DNA of 64,000 nucleotides from Bacteroidota bacterium (GCA_947479455.1 CANJZE010000020.1:25414-89413); one strand, 5' to 3'; numbered from the stretch's first letter, positions 8,324 through 18,174 are shown. Notes: a model not told the origin generated them from the sequence alone. Made by a program: numbers and translations.

Positions 8324-9916
8324 ATGGCTACCACAAACATTCAGGGATTAGAAATAAACGCAACAGTAACCGAGCAATTTGCTGAAATACTTACCCCCGA
8401 AGCTTTGGCTTTTGTGGTTAAAATGCAGCGCACTTTCAACAAGAGAAGACTCGAACTGCTTGCCGCACGCGTTGAAAGACAAAAGGCGATAGATGGCGGA
8501 AAGACTCCTGACTTTCTCCCCGAAACAAAAGCCATTCGCGAGGGCGACTGGGTAGCTGCTCCAATTCCTGCCGACCTTCAAGATAGAAGAGTAGAGATTA
8601 CAGGACCTGTTGACCGCAAGATGATAATCAACGCACTTAATAGCGGAGCAAAGGTTTTTATGGCAGACTTTGAAGATTCGAACTCTCCGTTTTGGGCTAA
8701 TAATATTGATGGTCAAATAAACCTTCGTGATGCTATTCGCAAAACAATTTCCTTTAAAAACGAAGCCGGAAAAGAATATAAGTTGAATGAAAAGACTGCC
8801 GTTTTAATGGTTCGTCCTCGCGGCTGGCACTTGACCGAAAAGCATGTAAAAGTAGACGGAGAAGTCATGAGCGGTTCTATTTTCGACTTCGGTTTGTTCT
8901 TCTTTCATAACATCAAACAACTTATTGCAAACGGTTCATCTTCATACTTCTACTTACCTAAGATGGAAAGCCACCTTGAAGCCCGTTTGTGGAACGATGT
9001 GTTTGTTTTGGCACAAAATGAATTGGGTATTCCGCAAGGCACAATCAAGGCAACGGTGCTTATTGAAACCATTACTGCCACCTTTGAACTCAACGAAATT
9101 ATTTATGAGTTGAAGGAACACATGGCGGGGTTGAACTGCGGACGTTGGGACTATATCTTCTCTTACATTAAGAAGCTTCGCAACCTTAATGGCTATGTTC
9201 TTCCAGACCGCGGACAGGTGACTATGGCGGTTCCTTTTATGGCCTCTTACAGCAAACTGGTTATTCAAACCTGTCACAAAAGACGGGTTCACGCTATGGG
9301 TGGAATGAGTGCTTTTATTCCTATTAAAAATGATGAAGCGGCTAATACCACTGTGCTGGAGAAAATCAAACAGGACAAAATTCGTGAAGTAACGAACGGG
9401 CACGATGGCACTTGGGTGGCACATCCCGGTTTGGTGAGTGTGGCTATGGATATTTTCAACGAGCACATGAAAACGCCAAACAACTATGCTATTTCCCGCG
9501 AGGGCGAAGTTTATACGGCTGCTGATTTTCTAACTCCGCCTGCGGGAACTATTACCGAGGCAGGTCTTCGCATGAACATAAACGTTGGCGTTCTGTATAT
9601 CGAAAGTTGGTTGCGTGGGGTTGGTGCTGCGGCTATTCATAACCTAATGGAAGATGCAGCTACGGCTGAAATTTCGAGAACGCAGATTTGGCAGTGGATA
9701 AAGAACGGTTCGAAACTGGAAGACGGCAGAACCGTTACTTACGAACTGTTCAAAGAGATTTTGCCTTCGGAGTTAGAAGCAGTACAAGCATATGTGGGTG
9801 AAGCGGCTTATAATACTTCGACCATGAAACGCGCAATTGAAATATTTGACGAGTTGGTTCAGCAGGGGGACTATAAAGAGTTCCTGACCTTGCCGGCTTA
9901 TGAGGAGATAGATTAA
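8324..9916 (+). CDS. aceB: Malate synthase A
   Basis: Glyoxylate-shunt enzyme that condenses acetyl-CoA with glyoxylate to malate. The ATG at 8324 gives 530 residues, the usual length for the A form; an extension to 8216 would run into the divergent promoter region. Diagnostic segments are FMADFEDSNSPFW, MVRPRGWHL, LPKMESHLEARLWNDVF, TVLIETITATFELNEIIYEL (with the catalytic/metal Glu), GRWDYIFSYIKKLRN and WVAHPGLV. It is followed by aceA 90 bases downstream on the same strand and is probably co-regulated with it. The identification is secure. Confidence 0.96.
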   Translation: MATTNIQGLEINATVTEQFAEILTPEALAFVVKMQRTFNKRRLELLAARVERQKAIDGGKTPDFLPETKAIREGDWVAAPIPADLQDRRVEITGPVDRKMIINALNSGAKVFMADFEDSNSPFWANNIDGQINLRDAIRKTISFKNEAGKEYKLNEKTAVLMVRPRGWHLTEKHVKVDGEVMSGSIFDFGLFFFHNIKQLIANGSSSYFYLPKMESHLEARLWNDVFVLAQNELGIPQGTIKATVLIETITATFELNEIIYELKEHMAGLNCGRWDYIFSYIKKLRNLNGYVLPDRGQVTMAVPFMASYSKLVIQTCHKRRVHAMGGMSAFIPIKNDEAANTTVLEKIKQDKIREVTNGHDGTWVAHPGLVSVAMDIFNEHMKTPNNYAISREGEVYTAADFLTPPAGTITEAGLRMNINVGVLYIESWLRGVGAAAIHNLMEDAATAEISRTQIWQWIKNGSKLEDGRTVTYELFKEILPSELEAVQAYVGEAAYNTSTMKRAIEIFDELVQQGDYKEFLTLPAYEEID

Positions 9917-9922
9917 ATAACC

Positions 9923-9942
9923 CCCTAAATCTCTCTTTAGGG
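9923..9942 (+). other. Small hairpin between aceB and aceA
   Basis: Arms CCCTAAA (9923-9929) and TTTAGGG (9936-9942) enclose a TCTCTC loop. No U-run follows, so it may be an mRNA-stabilising or attenuating hairpin rather than a full terminator. Readthrough from aceB into aceA is possible. Confidence 0.4.
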
Positions 9943-10006
9943 ACTTTGAAATGAGGAAATACTTTATTCACTATTAAATATTCAATCTTAAACATTAAAT
10001 CAAACA

Positions 10007-11287
10007 ATGGCAACAAAACAAGAAAGAGCAGATGCACTAAAAAAGGAATGGGCAACCAATCCGCGTTGGAAAGGCGTTAATCGTCCTTACTCGGCAGAAG
10101 AAGTAATCAATATTGCAGGTTCAGTGCCTATTGAATACACCCTGGCAAAGAACGGAGCGGAAAAACTTTGGAATCGCTTGCAATCCGATAAATGGGTGGC
10201 GGGCCTTGGTGCGCTTACTGGCAACCAGGCTGTACAGGAAGTTACTGCTGGCATGAAGGCAATCTATCTTTCGGGTTGGCAAGTAGCTGGCGATGCAAAT
10301 CTTTCGAGCGAAATGTATCCTGACCAAAGTTTGTATCCTTCTAACTCGGTTCCTTCTGTGGTTAAAAGAATCAACAACGCTTTGCTTCGCAGAGACCAGA
10401 TTGAATATTTGGAAGGCGAACCACAACGTGACTGGATGGTGCCAATTGTTGCCGATGCAGAAGCAGGTTTTGGTGGAAACTTAAACGCTTTTGAATTAAT
10501 GAAGCAAATGATTGAAGCCGGTGCAGCAGGGGTGCATTGGGAAGACCAATTGAGCTCAGCTAAAAAGTGTGGTCACTTAGGAGGAAAAGTTTTGGTACCT
10601 ACTCAGGAAGGAATCAACAAATTAGTTGCTGCTCGTTTAGCGGCTGATGTTTGCGGTGTTTCTACTTTGGTAATTGCAAGAACCGATGCTGAATCGGCAA
10701 ACCTCATTACTTCTGACATTGACCCGCGCGATCATAAATTTATTACCGGTAAAAGAACTTCGGAAGGTTTCTATACGGTAAAATGCGGCATTGAACAAGG
10801 TATCGATCGCGGTTTGGCTTATGCTGAATATGCCGATTTGATTTGGATGGAAACAGGAAATCCCGATTTAGGAATGGCGCGCGAATTTGCACAAGGCATT
10901 CATGCAAAATACCCGGGCAAAATGTTGGCATACAATTGCTCACCTTCATTCAACTGGGCAAAGTATATGGATGAAAAGCAAATGCTCACTTACCGCGAAG
11001 ACATTGCGGCAATGGGTTACAAATTCCAATTCATCACCCTCGCAGGTTTCCACGCATTGAACACCGCTATGTTCGAATTGAGCAAAGCGTATGTTGAGCG
11101 CGGAATGGCAGGCTTCAGCGAATTGCAACAACGCGAATTTGCTTTGGAGAAAGACGGCTTCAAAGCCATCAAGCACCAATCGTTTGTAGGCACCGGATAT
11201 TTCGATGCCGTGCAGAACGTGGTTCAGCAGGGAGCATCTTCTACTACTGCGTTGGCGGGTTCAACGGAGACTGAGCAGTTTCACTGA
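10007..11287 (+). CDS. aceA: Isocitrate lyase
   Basis: Glyoxylate-shunt enzyme that splits isocitrate to glyoxylate and succinate. It has 426 residues, normal for the bacterial form. The catalytic KKCGH signature is at residues 186-190 (C188). Other family segments include [51 protein letters not shown] and [11 protein letters not shown]. With aceB it makes a complete shunt, allowing growth on acetate or fatty acids. A strong terminator follows at 11329-11359. Confidence 0.97.
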   Translation: MATKQERADALKKEWATNPRWKGVNRPYSAEEVINIAGSVPIEYTLAKNGAEKLWNRLQSDKWVAGLGALTGNQAVQEVTAGMKAIYLSGWQVAGDANLSSEMYPDQSLYPSNSVPSVVKRINNALLRRDQIEYLEGEPQRDWMVPIVADAEAGFGGNLNAFELMKQMIEAGAAGVHWEDQLSSAKKCGHLGGKVLVPTQEGINKLVAARLAADVCGVSTLVIARTDAESANLITSDIDPRDHKFITGKRTSEGFYTVKCGIEQGIDRGLAYAEYADLIWMETGNPDLGMAREFAQGIHAKYPGKMLAYNCSPSFNWAKYMDEKQMLTYREDIAAMGYKFQFITLAGFHALNTAMFELSKAYVERGMAGFSELQQREFALEKDGFKAIKHQSFVGTGYFDAVQNVVQQGASSTTALAGSTETEQFH

Positions 11288-11288
11288 A

Positions 11289-11463
11289 ATTGATAATTGA
11301 TAAATGATGATTGATAATTAAATACAGAGCCGCTTCGAATTTTCGTAAGCGGCTTTTTTAAATTCGCTTTCAACAATCAATAACAAGTAATAAATCAAAA
11401 GTCGGCTGTTCTCCCGATTAAAAAGACGGGATAAGAAAAATTATCAATCATCAATTATCAATC
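11289..11463. repeat. AT-rich TTGATAATTGAT spacer repeats, inverted pair
   Basis: ATTGATAATTGATAAATGATGATTGATAATT at the left of the spacer is mirrored by AATTATCAATCATCAATTATCAAT near 11439-11462, just before the kinase start (each tract described by its units, TTGATAAT and ATTATCAA). The two tracts form an imperfect inverted pair on either side of the terminator. This repeat type is common in Bacteroidota spacers and no function is known. Confidence 0.5.
11329..11359 (+). terminator. Rho-independent terminator after aceA
   Basis: Stem GCCGCTT (11329-11335) pairs with AAGCGGC (11347-11353), with extra internal pairing CGAA/TTCG. It is followed directly by six T (11354-11359). It ends the aceBA transcript. 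Confidence 0.85.
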
Positions 11464-11464
11464 C

Positions 11465-13030
11465 ATGAGTTACATTCTCACCATAGACCTCGGCACCAGT
11501 GGACCCAAAGTGGCGCTGTTTGATACAGCCGTAAAATGTATGGGCTACGAATTTGAAGAAGTGCCATTATACCTTTATGATAATGGCGGAGCCGAACAAA
11601 AACCTGCCGACTGGACAAACGCTATTGTAAATTGTTACAAGCGATTAATTGCCGCCACACAAATTGACACCAAAAAAATTATTGCCATCAACTGCACTGC
11701 GCAGTGGAGCGGAACGGTTTGCGTTGACAAAGAAGGTAAGCCGCTTATGGATTCAGTGATTTGGATGGATACACGCGGAGCTGAGTTTGTAAAAAAACTG
11801 ACACATGGACCTATTCGTGTAGATGGTTATGGTGTAGGCAAAATTTTGAAATGGATAAATCTTACAGGCGGTGGGCCAACGAAGAGTGGTAAAGATTCAA
11901 TCGCGCACATTCTCTACATCAAAAACAAACTGCCGAAGATTTATAACGACACTTATAAATTCCTCGAGCCAAAAGATTATTTGAATTTATGGCTCACCGG
12001 AAAGTTTGCCGCTTCGTTCGATTCTATTACTGTGCATTGGATTACCGATAACCGCGACATCAACAATGTAGTTTATAGTGATAGCTTGATTCAACTCTGC
12101 GGATTGGACAAAGCAAAACTTCCGGATTTAGTGAAGACAAATTCAGTGCTTGGAAATGTTTCAAAACATATTGCTGAAGAATTTGGATTGAACAGTGATG
12201 TAAAAATTATTTCCGGAACACCCGATGTGTACAGCGCAGCCGTTGGTTCAGGAGCTGTGAATGATTTTGAAGGGCACCTTTATTTCGGTACATCTGCATG
12301 GTTAGTTAGTCACGTTCCGTTTAAGAAGACCGATATTTTTCACAACATGGGAACGCTTCCTTCTGCCTTGCCGGGCCGATATGTAATAGTAAACGAACAG
12401 GAAAGTGCAGGCGCTTGTTTGAACTTCATCAAAAATAATTTGTTGTATCACGATGATGAACTCAACACGGGTCCCGCACCAAAAAACTTTTACCAACTGA
12501 TGGATAAAATTGCAGGTAAAGTTCCTGCCGGCAGCGAAGGACTTTATTTTCTGCCTTGGCTTTATGGTGAGCGAAGTCCTGTTGATGACCATAGCGCACG
12601 TGGTGGTTTCTACAATTTATCGCTCAACCACAACCGCACACACATGATGCGCTCGGTGATGGAAGGAGTTGGATTAAACGCGCGTTGGTTATTGATGTAT
12701 GTAGAAAAAATGATGGGAAAGAATTTTGAAGCGGTGAACTTTATTGGTGGTGGAGCCAACAGTGATGTGTGGAGCCAGATGATGGCAGATATTTTTTATC
12801 GCCCGATAAAACAAATGAATGAACCGCTGATGAGTAACTCGCGCGGCACTGCTATTCTTGCTTTGCTCGCTTTGAACAAAATGAGCATGGAAGATGTTTC
12901 GAAAGTGGTAGAGCCCAAAAAGATTTTCGAACCCAACAAAAACAACCGTTCACTTTACGATGAAATGTTCGGTCGCTTTGTAGAAATTTATACGAAGAAC
13001 AAACCGATATACGCGAAGCTAAATCATTGA
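11465..13030 (+). CDS. FGGY-family carbohydrate kinase (xylulokinase-like)
   Basis: The protein has 521 residues with the actin-like ATPase fold of FGGY kinases: an N-terminal phosphate-1 loop TIDLGTSGPKVALFD (residues 5-19), a WMDTRGAE substrate segment, a GTPDVYSAAVGSG core and the C-terminal adenosine motif FIGGGANSDVWSQMMADI. It phosphorylates a sugar, polyol or similar alcohol with ATP; which one cannot be told. It is followed 44 bases later by the sphingosine-phosphate-lyase-like gene on the same strand, so the two may be co-transcribed. The neighbourhood has no sugar transporter or isomerase, which leaves the xylulokinase assignment open. Confidence 0.82.
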   Translation: MSYILTIDLGTSGPKVALFDTAVKCMGYEFEEVPLYLYDNGGAEQKPADWTNAIVNCYKRLIAATQIDTKKIIAINCTAQWSGTVCVDKEGKPLMDSVIWMDTRGAEFVKKLTHGPIRVDGYGVGKILKWINLTGGGPTKSGKDSIAHILYIKNKLPKIYNDTYKFLEPKDYLNLWLTGKFAASFDSITVHWITDNRDINNVVYSDSLIQLCGLDKAKLPDLVKTNSVLGNVSKHIAEEFGLNSDVKIISGTPDVYSAAVGSGAVNDFEGHLYFGTSAWLVSHVPFKKTDIFHNMGTLPSALPGRYVIVNEQESAGACLNFIKNNLLYHDDELNTGPAPKNFYQLMDKIAGKVPAGSEGLYFLPWLYGERSPVDDHSARGGFYNLSLNHNRTHMMRSVMEGVGLNARWLLMYVEKMMGKNFEAVNFIGGGANSDVWSQMMADIFYRPIKQMNEPLMSNSRGTAILALLALNKMSMEDVSKVVEPKKIFEPNKNNRSLYDEMFGRFVEIYTKNKPIYAKLNH

Positions 13031-13074
13031 ATTGATGACGATTGACTATTGACCATCTCAAAACAAAACACCCT

Positions 13075-14586
13075 ATGAACATCGAAGAAATCTCCGCCAA
13101 ACTTTCCTGGCTGCCACCATCGGTTAGTCGCTTTATAGAAAAGAGAATGAAGAAAATTCCTTCGGTAAAAAAAATGATTGATGCTGAAAACGAAAAGACC
13201 ATGCAGGTGCTCGAGCATTCAAGCAAACCTTATGCAAATAAGTTTGAGAAACATTATGCGCTTCCGTCATCGGGCATTAGCCGCGATAGAATTTTGGATG
13301 AAATTAAAACCATGCACGATTTAGAAAGCGGAAGATGGAAAGATGGCTATGTAAGCGGTGGAATTTATCATGGCGATAGTGAGCACATTGAATTTTTGAA
13401 TAAAGTTTACGCGCTTCAATCACAAAGCAATCCGCTGCACAGTGATTTATTTCCATCTGCCTCTAAATTCGAAGCCGAAGTAATTTCCATGGTTGCCAAC
13501 ATGCACGGCAAAGGAACTTTCGACCACAACAAAAATGTTTGCGGTGCAATCACTAGCGGAGGAACCGAGAGTATTCTCTGCGCCATGAAAAGCTACCGCG
13601 ACCGCGCACGCGAAGAGCACGGCATCACCGAACCGGAAATGATTATGCCGTTGACAGCACATGCTGCATTCGATAAAGCCGCTCAGTATTTCGGAATCAA
13701 ACAAGTCAAAATTCCTTTCTCTGCCGATTATACGGTGGATGTAAAAGCAGTAAAACGCGCAATTAACAACAATACAATTGTGATTGTTGGGAGCGCGCCA
13801 TCTTTCCCCCACGGAACCTTCGATGATATAAAAGCATTGAGTGATTTGGCATTGAAAAACAAAATTGGTTTCCATACCGATTGCTGCCTCGGTGGTTTTG
13901 TAGTTCCGTTTGCAGAAAAACTTGGATACAATGTTCCTGTAGTTGATTTTCGTTTACCCGGTGTAACCAGTATGAGTGTAGACACACACAAGTATGGTTA
14001 CGCTGCTAAAGGAACTTCGGTAGTTTTATATCGCGATGAAGAATTGCGCTCACATCAGTTCTTCACCAGTACCGATTGGCCCGGTGGTTTATACTTCTCT
14101 CCCACTTTGGCGGGTTCGCGTCCCGGTGCGTTGAGTGCATCTTGTTGGGCCGCTTTACTCTCTATGGGCGAAGAAGGTTATTTGCGCGCTACTAAATCTA
14201 TTCTTGAAACTGCTGACAAAATAAAAGCAGGCATGAAAGATATTCCTGAAGTAAAAATCTTAGGCAACCCGGTTTGGATTCTTGCCTTCGCCAGTGAAAC
14301 TGTAAACATTTACGAAGTGCTCGACCAAATGGGAAAAAGAAATTGGAACCTCAACGGCTTACACAAACCTGCTTGCTTTCATATTGCGCTTACATTGCGT
14401 CATACACAACCCGGTGTAGCAGAAAGATTTTTGAAAGATTTAAAAGAAAGTGTAGCGCATGTAAAAGCAAATCCGGGAAGTAAAGAAGGTCTTGCACCAG
14501 TTTATGGTTTGGCTTCTTCCCTTCCATTCCGTGGAATCATTAGTGATATACTGAAGAAGTATTTGGATGTGATTTATAAAGTGTAG
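13075..14586 (+). CDS. Sphingosine-1-phosphate-lyase-like PLP-dependent enzyme
   Basis: Group II PLP-dependent decarboxylase family. It resembles sphingosine-1-phosphate lyase more than glutamate decarboxylase: an N-terminal region with YVSGGIYHG, a PLP-phosphate segment TSGGTESIL, HTDCCLGGFV with the pyridine-nitrogen Asp, and the Schiff-base lysine in SVDTHKYGYAAKGTSV (K306 with this start). The ATG at 13075 gives 503 residues; the TTG at 13042 gives 11 more without homology. The family reaction splits a long-chain base phosphate into a fatty aldehyde and phosphoethanolamine. Bacteroidota commonly make sphingolipids. The substrate is inferred from family resemblance. Confidence 0.82.
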   Translation: MNIEEISAKLSWLPPSVSRFIEKRMKKIPSVKKMIDAENEKTMQVLEHSSKPYANKFEKHYALPSSGISRDRILDEIKTMHDLESGRWKDGYVSGGIYHGDSEHIEFLNKVYALQSQSNPLHSDLFPSASKFEAEVISMVANMHGKGTFDHNKNVCGAITSGGTESILCAMKSYRDRAREEHGITEPEMIMPLTAHAAFDKAAQYFGIKQVKIPFSADYTVDVKAVKRAINNNTIVIVGSAPSFPHGTFDDIKALSDLALKNKIGFHTDCCLGGFVVPFAEKLGYNVPVVDFRLPGVTSMSVDTHKYGYAAKGTSVVLYRDEELRSHQFFTSTDWPGGLYFSPTLAGSRPGALSASCWAALLSMGEEGYLRATKSILETADKIKAGMKDIPEVKILGNPVWILAFASETVNIYEVLDQMGKRNWNLNGLHKPACFHIALTLRHTQPGVAERFLKDLKESVAHVKANPGSKEGLAPVYGLASSLPFRGIISDILKKYLDVIYKV

Positions 14587-14593
14587 TCGTTGG

Positions 14594-14992
14594 TTACTTC
14601 ACCTCCTGCACTCTATTCACAAAGTAATCGGTTTCACCTTGCCATGGCAAATGCTTTATCTTTTGCTGATAAAACAGAATTACTTTTTTGCCTTCGTAGA
14701 AATGAAGTGTATCGGCAAAGCCTTCTTCTTTAACCGAAAAGTTCCAAACTTGATTGACCTGTGCAGTGTTGGCAATGTTTCCAACGCCACCCGTGTTCAG
14801 TTCTCCTTCATACGTTTTAAAAACATAACCGCGTTTACTGAACTTCATCAACACACCCGCGCGTGATCCTTCGCTATATTTAAAATTAAAAACCAAAAAA
14901 GTAATAACCAGCGCAAGCACCAGAAGAAAAACTATTCCTACTAAGATTTTTTTAAGCATGCCCGATGCGCCTGATGATTTAGTTTCTGCCAT
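14594..14992 (-). CDS. Small membrane-anchored protein, unknown function
   Basis: The protein has 132 residues. One transmembrane segment (about 14-36) follows a short cytoplasmic start and precedes a soluble domain with YSEGSRAGVLMKFSKRGYVFKTYEGELN and a C-terminal FVNRVQEV. Similar small proteins occur widely in Bacteroidota and are sometimes mislabelled as 6-phosphogluconate dehydrogenase; no dehydrogenase motif is present. It converges on the lyase gene, with only 7 bases between the stops. Confidence 0.75.
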   Translation of the reverse strand: MAETKSSGASGMLKKILVGIVFLLVLALVITFLVFNFKYSEGSRAGVLMKFSKRGYVFKTYEGELNTGGVGNIANTAQVNQVWNFSVKEEGFADTLHFYEGKKVILFYQQKIKHLPWQGETDYFVNRVQEVK

Positions 14993-15061
14993 ACGTTTTT
15001 TGTTTGAGCCAAACCTACATTTTAATTTGAAAGAAAGGTACGTCTGTGCATTCGATTGAAA

Positions 15062-15346
15062 TTACACCAAACTTTCGCGTGTGTACTCTACTACCATCAA
15101 AAGTTTAAGTGCAAACCATGGGTTTTGTTGTTCAATTTCTTGCGTAGCAAGCAAATGCATTTCTTTTTCAAACAACTCAAAATCGTGACCGTAGTTATCT
15201 AAAATGTAGATGACTTCGGGCACCGGACGCATTTGAAACAATTCCTTCTCCTCAGGAATTCGCTCGCAGCTAGCTACTTGAACTAAATCATTTGCACTTA
15301 AATATTTCGATTGCCGAATTCCTTCGGGCAGTTCAGCTACATCCAT
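15062..15346 (-). CDS. Hypothetical protein, 94 residues
   Basis: A short acidic protein without signal peptide or membrane segment. It starts at an ATG 14 bases downstream of the purB stop on the same strand, so it is probably co-transcribed with purB. I recognise no family. The tight spacing and normal composition favour a real gene. Confidence 0.6.
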   Translation of the reverse strand: MDVAELPEGIRQSKYLSANDLVQVASCERIPEEKELFQMRPVPEVIYILDNYGHDFELFEKEMHLLATQEIEQQNPWFALKLLMVVEYTRESLV

Positions 15347-15360
15347 TTTAGGTTTTGGAA

Positions 15361-16719
15361 TTAGGCGTTATTAAACTTTACACCGGTGTAATTTTGCGGA
15401 GTGATTTGACGCAATTCCTTTTTTATTTCTTCACTCACTTCAAGGGTAGAAATAAAATTTTGGATGCTTTCTTTATTGATGCCATTGGCACCGCGCGTTA
15501 ATTCTTTCAGTTTTTCATAAGGCTTTGGATAACCTTCTCTGCGCAAAATAGTTTGAATGGCTTCTGCCACTACCGCCCAGTTTTTTTCCAAATCGTTCTT
15601 GAGCGCTTCTTCATTCAACAATAACTTTGACAATCCTTTTTCAATAGATGAAAGCGAAATTAAGGTATGCGCCACAGGCACGCCAATGTTTCGCAACACC
15701 GTAGAATCAGTTAAATCTCTTTGCAAACGAGAGATGGGAAGTTTAGCCGAAAGATGTTCGAAGAGTGCATTGGCAATTCCCAAATTACCTTCGGCATTTT
15801 CAAAATCAATAGGATTTACTTTATGCGGCATGGCCGAAGAGCCTACTTCATCTTTATTTACGCGTTGCTTAAAATACTCCATCGAAATATAAGTCCAAAC
15901 ATCGCGACACAAATCAATTAAGATGGTGTTGATGCGTTTCATAGCATCAAAGTGAGCCGCTAAATTATCGTAGTGTTCAATTTGCGTGGTGTAGTACGAA
16001 CGCTCAAGTTCCAAACGTTTATGCAAAAACATTTCGGCAAACTCAATCCAATTAATTTTCGGATAGGCTACCTGATGCGCATTGAAATTTCCGGTGGCTC
16101 CACCAAACTTTGCACTGTAAGCTACATTTTCAAAATGCCATAACTGCTTATCTATTCGCTCAACAAAAACCATCAACTCTTTTCCAAGTATAGTGGGAGA
16201 AGCAGGTTGACCATGTGTATGCGCCAGCATAGGAATGTCTTTCCATTGCAAAGCCAATGAATGCAATTGTTCTTTCACTCGTTTTATGGCAGGTAAGTAA
16301 ACATGGTTGTTCGCTTCTTTAAACGAAAGGGGAATAGCTGTGTTATTAATATCTTGGGAAGTCAACCCGAAATGAATAAACTCTTTCCATTTTTCTAAAC
16401 CAAGTGCATCAAATTTTTCTTTCAGAAAATATTCTACTGCTTTCACATCATGATTCGTTATCTTCTCGGTGTCTTTTATTTTTTGAGCGTCTGCTTCCGT
16501 AAAGTTTTGTGTAATGTTTCTGAGTGCCGAATATTTTGCGGCAGAAAAATCAGCTAACTGAGGCAATGGAATTTCGCAAAGCGCAACAAAGTATTCTACT
16601 TCTACGTGTACGCGATATTTGATTAAACCATATTCAGAAAAGTAAGGTGCAAGTTCTTCAGTTTTGTTTCGGTAGCGACCATCTATAGGGGAGATAGCGG
16701 TGAGTTGGTTTAGTGACAT
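15361..16719 (-). CDS. purB: Adenylosuccinate lyase
   Basis: Purine biosynthesis enzyme acting twice: on SAICAR and on adenylosuccinate, releasing fumarate. It has 452 residues and fits the longer E. coli-like form. Segments seen: SPIDGRYRNKTEEL at the start, TNHDVKAVEYFLKEK, HFGLTSQDINNTA, LAHTHGQPASPT and the superfamily signature region GSSAMPHKVNPIDFENAEGN. It starts at an ATG directly before a short spacer to the upstream lipoprotein gene. The identification is secure. Confidence 0.96.
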   Translation of the reverse strand: MSLNQLTAISPIDGRYRNKTEELAPYFSEYGLIKYRVHVEVEYFVALCEIPLPQLADFSAAKYSALRNITQNFTEADAQKIKDTEKITNHDVKAVEYFLKEKFDALGLEKWKEFIHFGLTSQDINNTAIPLSFKEANNHVYLPAIKRVKEQLHSLALQWKDIPMLAHTHGQPASPTILGKELMVFVERIDKQLWHFENVAYSAKFGGATGNFNAHQVAYPKINWIEFAEMFLHKRLELERSYYTTQIEHYDNLAAHFDAMKRINTILIDLCRDVWTYISMEYFKQRVNKDEVGSSAMPHKVNPIDFENAEGNLGIANALFEHLSAKLPISRLQRDLTDSTVLRNIGVPVAHTLISLSSIEKGLSKLLLNEEALKNDLEKNWAVVAEAIQTILRREGYPKPYEKLKELTRGANGINKESIQNFISTLEVSEEIKKELRQITPQNYTGVKFNNA

Positions 16720-16746
16720 GGGGCAAAGATAAAATAAGAACGGTTG

Positions 16747-17130
16747 TCAGTTTACGTGAATCAAAACTTCTTTTGTAGAAGTATGGCTATCGTGGTCAAT
16801 TACTTTAACGGTCAACTTATAAACAGCCGAGTCAATAGCGATCCAAGCATAGTCGAAAGAAAAAGTTTTACCACCATGCACATAAGGATTATCTGATGCC
16901 ACTGTAGAATCGGTAGTGTTATTCTTTATGGTTAAATAAAATTCATGCAAGTCTACATTATCGCTTACGGTACCTTTAATTTGAACAGTGTCACCGGTAT
17001 TGATAGTGGTTGTATCGGTAGGATTAGTAATGGTGATGATGGGTTCATCGGGTCCGGTTTTTTTAGTGCAAGAAAAAACAAGGCAGGTGAAAATGGAAAC
17101 AAGTAAAAAGGAAAGGAAAAGGTTTTTCAT
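16747..17130 (-). CDS. Small Ig-like-domain lipoprotein
   Basis: The ATG at 17130 gives a lipoprotein signal peptide MKNLFLSFLL..CLVFSC with the cysteine as lipidation site. An earlier start at 17154 adds eight residues that spoil the signal. The mature part has one Ig-like beta-sandwich of the cell-surface type (ITNPTDTTTINTGDTVQIKGTVSDN), like DUF4625-type domains. It is probably an outer-membrane lipoprotein. No further function can be read. Confidence 0.7.
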   Translation of the reverse strand: MKNLFLSFLLVSIFTCLVFSCTKKTGPDEPIITITNPTDTTTINTGDTVQIKGTVSDNVDLHEFYLTIKNNTTDSTVASDNPYVHGGKTFSFDYAWIAIDSAVYKLTVKVIDHDSHTSTKEVLIHVN

Positions 17131-17481
17131 AAACAACAAAGGTGTAGTATTCAATTGCAGGCAAGCAAAGCTAAATTTTATGGCAAAAGCAGCGCGGATA
17201 TTTTAGTGCTTTCCATCAGCCCATAAAAAATTATTCTCTTTTTGCGGGGTGCAAAACAGATGAAACGGAAAACATTAATTCTACACTTACGCATTCAATC
17301 AAAGCTATAAGTCGTGTTCAGCAAAAACATTTAAGTTGCTTTGGAAAACTTCCTAAGAACCGAACGGTTTTTTCTGTCATGCCGTGAGGAATGAAAAATA
17401 CGTCATCTATCGTTGAGGAATCTTGATACCCTCTTTAAGTTTGCACCTGCCGGCTTGACTGTAATCTGTACATAGTTGGTT
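17131..17481. other. Spacer without gene, 351 bases
   Basis: No convincing reading frame is seen. It contains the short repeated motif GAGGAAT (near 17386 and 17417) within sequence resembling common intergenic repeats, and otherwise AT-rich DNA that should hold the promoter of the lipoprotein gene and the 3' end of the SGNH gene. Confidence 0.5.
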
Positions 17482-18174
17482 TTATTCATTTACATAGGAC
17501 TCAATCAATCCCTTCCATATTAAATAGCCCTTACCCAACAGGTGAAGTTTGTCATTCGTGTATATAGGATTTAAAAAACCTTCGTTATTTAGGAAGCCCG
17601 GATACAAATCAATGTAGGTAATCTTCATTTCGATGCAAAGCTTCTTAATTTCATTATTCAGCGGAACAATTTTTTTGTTGCTGTGTCCAAAAATCACATC
17701 TTTTCCTACGGGGAGAATAGATTGCACATAAATTTTGGTTGCAGGCGATTGTGCTTTTACCGTTTCTAAAATGGCTCTGTAATTTTGAAGGATATCTGCT
17801 TGCGCAACACCCTTGGCAATATCATTGGTACCAATACAGATAAAAAGTTTGGAAGGCTGATGCCGAATAATTTCATCCAATCTTTTGAGAACTCCTTCGC
17901 TTATATCTCCGCCTATACCTCTGTTTAGAATGTGTTTTTCGGGAAACATTTCACTCCAGTTACCGCCCTCGGTAATGCTATTGCCCAAGAAGACAATGGC
18001 ACCCGTTGAAACGGGGGATGCACGAAACATACTTAGCTTCTGTTCATGGCGCACTTGAATAACATATTTGAAAAAAAAATTGCTGAGTATGCCTTTTCCG
18101 TTCATGGCAAGGTATATCAAGCCGACTATGCACAGCAAATTAAAACCTAGAGATATTTTGTAAAGCAGTTTCAT
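17482..18174 (-). CDS. Membrane-anchored SGNH/GDSL hydrolase
   Basis: The protein has 230 residues. An N-terminal membrane anchor (about residues 5-25) precedes an SGNH hydrolase domain: block I FLGNSITEGGNW with the catalytic serine, block II RGIGGDIS, block III IGTNDIA and block V NDKLHLLGKGY with the Asp/His pair. Family members remove acyl or acetyl groups from lipids or glycans. It precedes no obvious partner, but the two fatty-acid-hydroxylase-like genes lie just upstream on the same strand. Confidence 0.88.
   Translation of the reverse strand: MKLLYKISLGFNLLCIVGLIYLAMNGKGILSNFFFKYVIQVRHEQKLSMFRASPVSTGAIVFLGNSITEGGNWSEMFPEKHILNRGIGGDISEGVLKRLDEIIRHQPSKLFICIGTNDIAKGVAQADILQNYRAILETVKAQSPATKIYVQSILPVGKDVIFGHSNKKIVPLNNEIKKLCIEMKITYIDLYPGFLNNEGFLNPIYTNDKLHLLGKGYLIWKGLIESYVNE

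Noticed and set aside
8152..8340. N-terminal extension of the ScfR/RamB-like regulator
   Set aside because: The extra 63 codons cross the aceB promoter region and start, encode no known sequence, and the ATG at 8151 directly precedes the helix-turn-helix region at the expected distance.
13042..13074. TTG start for the sphingosine-phosphate-lyase-like gene
   Set aside because: It adds 11 residues encoded in spacer-like sequence, while the ATG at 13075 fits the family start.
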